Source: Silanimonas sp.
GTDB taxonomy: Bacteria > Pseudomonadota > Gammaproteobacteria > Xanthomonadales > Xanthomonadaceae
DNA: 39,075 nt
NCBI RefSeq assembly: GCF_027530345.1
Contig: NZ_JAPZQK010000001.1
Coordinates: forward strand, 1 to 39,075
Reading direction: 5' to 3'
The notes below the pieces were generated by a model. The model ran no database searches, was not told the DNA's origin, and saw only the letters and a list, made by a program, of their open reading frames with translations. The first letter of the stretch is position 1. Each line of letters starts with the position of its first letter. A program made the translations under genes and the position numbers. Shown here piece by piece: positions 36,693 through 39,075 of the stretch.

Positions 36693-37529
36693 TCAGGGGG
36701 CCGCGTGCGCCGCCAGCCACGCCACGAGATCGGCCCGCACGGTGTCGCGCCCGACCTCGTGCAAGGTCTCGTGGCGCATGCCCGGCAACGCGACGAAGGT
36801 TTTGTCGGGGCTTGCCGCCTGCGGAAATAGTGCCCGGCTCGCGTCGAAGGACGTCAGCATGTCGGCTTGGCCATGCATCAGGTAGAGCGGCATGGTCAGG
36901 CGCGCCACGGCCGCGGGTGCGGTCGCCATCGCCGCTTCGAGCGCGATGAACCAGCCCGCGCGCGCCTGGTGGAGGACCAGCGGGTCGGCATCGTGACGCG
37001 CGATCTCGTCCGGATCACTCGTCAGATGCGCGCCGGTGATGCCGCTGGGCATCGAGAACATCGGAAGGAGCCGGCCCAGCACATGAGCGGCCAACAGCTT
37101 CAGCGGGTTCACCGCAAGAGCGCGGGCGAACATCGGGCTGCTGAGCGCCAAGGCGCGGCAGCGCTCCGGTACCGAGGCGGCGAAATGCGTGGCGATCAGC
37201 CCGCCCATCGAATGGCCGAACACCAGCGCGGTGCCGTCCGTGCCCGCCGTGAGGGCCGAGAAGGCGGCGCGGGTGTCATCCAGATAGTCCTCGAAGCGAC
37301 GGAGGTGAGCCCGACGCCCCTCCGAACGCCCATGCCCGCGCAGATCGAACGCGAGCACGTCGAAGCCCGCGTCGGCGAGGGCGTCCAGCAATTCGAGGTA
37401 GCGGCCGCCGTGCTCGGCGAAGCCGTGGATGACGAGGATGCGTGCCTTGGGTGCCGCCGCCGCGTGGCGACGGAAGAACAGGCGCGTGCCGTCGCTGCTG
37501 GTGATGAAGCCTTCCGTCGTCGTGGCCAT
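36693..37529 (-). CDS. Alpha/beta hydrolase, monoacylglycerol-lipase type
   Basis: A 278-residue soluble lipase-like enzyme. Key motifs are the oxyanion VIHGFAEHGGRY, LAFDLRGHGRSEGRR, the nucleophile elbow GHSMGG (Ser107), the acid in HGQADMLTS and the histidine in GMRHETLHE. The HG(F/L)xEHxxRY and GHGxSxG pattern is that of serine-aminopeptidase S33/monoacylglycerol lipases, which hydrolyse monoacylglycerols or lysophospholipids. No signal peptide is seen. It lies 37 nt downstream of the CPBP protease gene on the same strand and may share its transcript. Confidence 0.9.
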   Translation of the reverse strand: MATTTEGFITSSDGTRLFFRRHAAAAPKARILVIHGFAEHGGRYLELLDALADAGFDVLAFDLRGHGRSEGRRAHLRRFEDYLDDTRAAFSALTAGTDGTALVFGHSMGGLIATHFAASVPERCRALALSSPMFARALAVNPLKLLAAHVLGRLLPMFSMPSGITGAHLTSDPDEIARHDADPLVLHQARAGWFIALEAAMATAPAAVARLTMPLYLMHGQADMLTSFDASRALFPQAASPDKTFVALPGMRHETLHEVGRDTVRADLVAWLAAHAAP

Positions 37530-37566
37530 CGGCCCTCCTGTCGTGCTTTTCGGCGCGCCTCAAGGC

Positions 37567-38358
37567 TCAGGCTTGGCTGGCCAGGTTGGCGCCGAGCAGG
37601 ACCATGGAGAACAACAGCCAGTCGTTGAGGATATGCGCGCCGGTGGACACCCAGAGGTTCTTGGTCATGATCCAAGGCAACGTGAGCACCAAACGCGCCG
37701 AGCCGATGATCACGACGCACTGGAGGACATTCCAGTCGTAGGTCGGCAGGTGCAGCAGCCCGAAGATCAGCGCCGACACCAGCCAGGCCACGATGACGCC
37801 CGCCTTGCGCCCCATGCGCAGCCGATGGGTGCACACGTAGAGGATGGCGAGGAAGGGCAGTAGGGTGATGATCTCTTCGCCGAGGAGCTGCGGCAGCGTC
37901 TTCGCGAAGAACGCCGCCATGCCCGCCGCGTCGAGCTCCGCCAAACCGGCGGCGGACGCATTGGGCGTCACCTCGGTGAAGCGGCCGACCATGGCGCCGA
38001 CGCAAAAACTGACGACGACGTTGAGCAGCGCGAAGCCGACCATCAGTCGGATCTCGCGGCCGCCGACCTTGCCGAAGAGTGCCCGCCAGTGACCCGGCGC
38101 GACGTACGCCAGCGCCACCATGGGAATGAGCGGCATCAGCACGGCGGGAATGAGCGGGCCGAGCATCGCGCCGCCGGGCCAGTCGATGGGCAGCGCGAGG
38201 ATCAGGAATCCGACGACGATCGCTGCCATCACGATCAGCCACCGGGTCCCCGAAAGAGCGACCGGTGCGCCGTTGTAGAACGGGAAATCCCGGCCCTTGT
38301 CCTCCAGCCACAGGAACGTGTCCGTGCCTGCGGCCGGTGTGCCGATCGTCGACGTCAT
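37567..38358 (-). CDS. CPBP-family intramembrane metalloprotease
   Basis: A 263-residue membrane protein with about seven hydrophobic segments. The CPBP (Rce1/Abi) catalytic motifs are present: the paired glutamates GEEI (Glu161, Glu162), FGLLH (His203) and GAHILND (His near 238). In this family these residues bind zinc or activate water for cleavage inside the membrane. A short soluble N-terminus (TFLWLEDKGRDFPFYNG) precedes the first TM. Physiological substrates are unknown; some bacterial members act in peptide maturation or bacteriocin immunity. Confidence 0.87.
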   Translation of the reverse strand: MTSTIGTPAAGTDTFLWLEDKGRDFPFYNGAPVALSGTRWLIVMAAIVVGFLILALPIDWPGGAMLGPLIPAVLMPLIPMVALAYVAPGHWRALFGKVGGREIRLMVGFALLNVVVSFCVGAMVGRFTEVTPNASAAGLAELDAAGMAAFFAKTLPQLLGEEIITLLPFLAILYVCTHRLRMGRKAGVIVAWLVSALIFGLLHLPTYDWNVLQCVVIIGSARLVLTLPWIMTKNLWVSTGAHILNDWLLFSMVLLGANLASQA

Positions 38359-38447
38359 CGCTGCCTCTCCCCCGAGGTGGCTGCCGTGGCCGCACGGTTG
38401 GCCGGCGTCGGCGCCAATCTACGCCAAGCGATGCCGCGATGCCGGCC

Positions 38448-38837
38448 TCAGTCGGCCGTTTCGTCTTCGAGCGCGTGGTAGCGCAGCGCGGCGAGCGGGA
38501 CGATCTGCATCGCCTTCTCGTGCGTGGCTTCCAGCCGAACCGGAGGCGCGACGCCGGCCTCGAAAGCCTGCATCCAGCGCGAGGCGCAGACGCACCACGA
38601 ATCGCCGGGCTTCAGGCCGGGAAAGCCGAACTCCGGCCGCGGCGTGACGAGATCGTTGCCGGCGCGGACGGAGAACTCGAGGAACTCGGCGGTGACCTTG
38701 GCGCAGACCGTGTGGCTGCCTTGGTCGTTCTCGTCGGTGCGGCAGCAGCCGTCGCGGAACCAGCCGGTTTTCGGGTCATGGCTGCAGTCCTCGAGCGGCG
38801 TGCCGAGGACGTTGAGGGGGCGAGATGGGCGGGTCAT
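38448..38837 (-). CDS. DUF2237 family protein
   Basis: A 129-residue protein with the DUF2237 pattern: LNVLGTPLEDCSHDPKTGWFRDGCC near the start, then HTVCAKVTAEFLEFS, RPEFGFPGLKPGDSWCVCASRW and PVRLEATHEKAM at the end. Five conserved cysteines suggest metal binding or a redox role, but none is established. No signal peptide is seen. It stands 89 nt upstream of the CPBP protease gene on the same strand. Confidence 0.88.
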   Translation of the reverse strand: MTRPSRPLNVLGTPLEDCSHDPKTGWFRDGCCRTDENDQGSHTVCAKVTAEFLEFSVRAGNDLVTPRPEFGFPGLKPGDSWCVCASRWMQAFEAGVAPPVRLEATHEKAMQIVPLAALRYHALEDETAD

Positions 38838-39020
38838 GCGTTGGATTGTCTACCGGAAAAAGCCCCAACGTCTGTATGCGCAAGAGCCGCCGAGCGCCGC
38901 CGTTGTGATGCTGTGCTCGGGCTTAGTCTGCTTCCGACCTATTCCGTTGAAAAACTCTGTTTCCGGCGGCAGTTCTGGTCTGGCGAAGTCGCCGCAAAGT
39001 CGATTGTTTTGATCCGCGCT

Positions 39021-39046
39021 ACAAAAAAGTGGGCGCGCAAGCGCCC
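39021..39046 (-). terminator. Rho-independent terminator of a gene entering from the right
   Basis: GGGCGC-GCAA-GCGCCC (39031-39046) is a 6-bp stem with a stable tetraloop followed on the minus strand by six T residues (39023-39028). A minus-strand stop codon (TGA at 39054-39056) lies just upstream of it. Confidence 0.8.
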
Positions 39047-39053
39047 CTGATCC

Positions 39054-39075
39054 TCAAAAGGCGGTCGCCATTGCC
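39054..39075 (-). CDS. 3' end of a minus-strand gene running off the right edge
   Basis: The last six codons before a TGA read AMATAF on the minus strand. The terminator only 8 nt downstream supports a real gene end here. Too little is present to name the product. Confidence 0.35.

Overview
The window is high-GC DNA, most likely from a Gammaproteobacterium of the Lysobacterales (Xanthomonadaceae-like). Support for this is the codon use with strong G/C third positions, a TonB-dependent receptor, a hybrid kinase with many domains, a DUF2058 gene, and secreted proteins carrying the repeated W-x-P-x-x-x-G-W domain common in that order. No rRNA, tRNA or CRISPR array was seen.

Left flank (1-8138). 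The start of a HicA-like toxin gene runs off the left edge. A TonB-dependent receptor (minus, with a clear terminator) and a Tat-exported PhoD-type phosphatase (plus) are divergent, suggesting scavenging of phosphorus compounds. Then come a patatin phospholipase with an N-terminal cyclic-nucleotide domain, an Hpt-like protein lacking its phosphoacceptor histidine, and a FixJ/NarL-type response regulator.

Island (about 8300-21300). A decayed DUF2058 gene tail and an IS21-type end are followed by a tightly packed plus-strand operon: hsdM, an AlbA_2/HATPase protein, a GmrSD-like DUF262/DUF1524 protein, hsdS, a YecA/SEC-C protein, hsdR, and an ISL3 transposase whose start codon lies inside the hsdR stop region. 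Several gene pairs overlap by 4-8 nt. A promoter upstream of hsdM is bracketed by three direct copies of a 16-bp motif. This looks like a composite anti-phage locus: a type I restriction-modification system with a type IV-like nuclease and a possible regulatory or sensor ATPase in one transcript. Its base composition is visibly less GC-rich than the flanks, above all in the DUF262 and hsdS genes. The right edge cuts into the 3' end of a receiver-domain gene.

Right flank (21300-39075). The receiver gene is coupled to a large hybrid histidine kinase (six TM, GAF, PAS, HisKA, HATPase, REC, Hpt) on the minus strand, followed by an intact DUF2058 gene. Next is a stress or low-oxygen gene set: a P-type cation ATPase, a phosphoribosyltransferase, a host-attachment (baeRF-like) protein, an Acg-type nitroreductase and an ABC ATPase/FtsX permease/HlyD adaptor export system. 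An FNR/Anr-like palindrome lies between the divergent phosphoribosyltransferase and host-attachment genes. The composition resembles the mycobacterial DosR dormancy set. The window ends with a minus-strand run of a serine hydrolase, a monoacylglycerol-lipase-like hydrolase, a CPBP membrane protease and a DUF2237 protein, then a terminator for a gene entering from the right.
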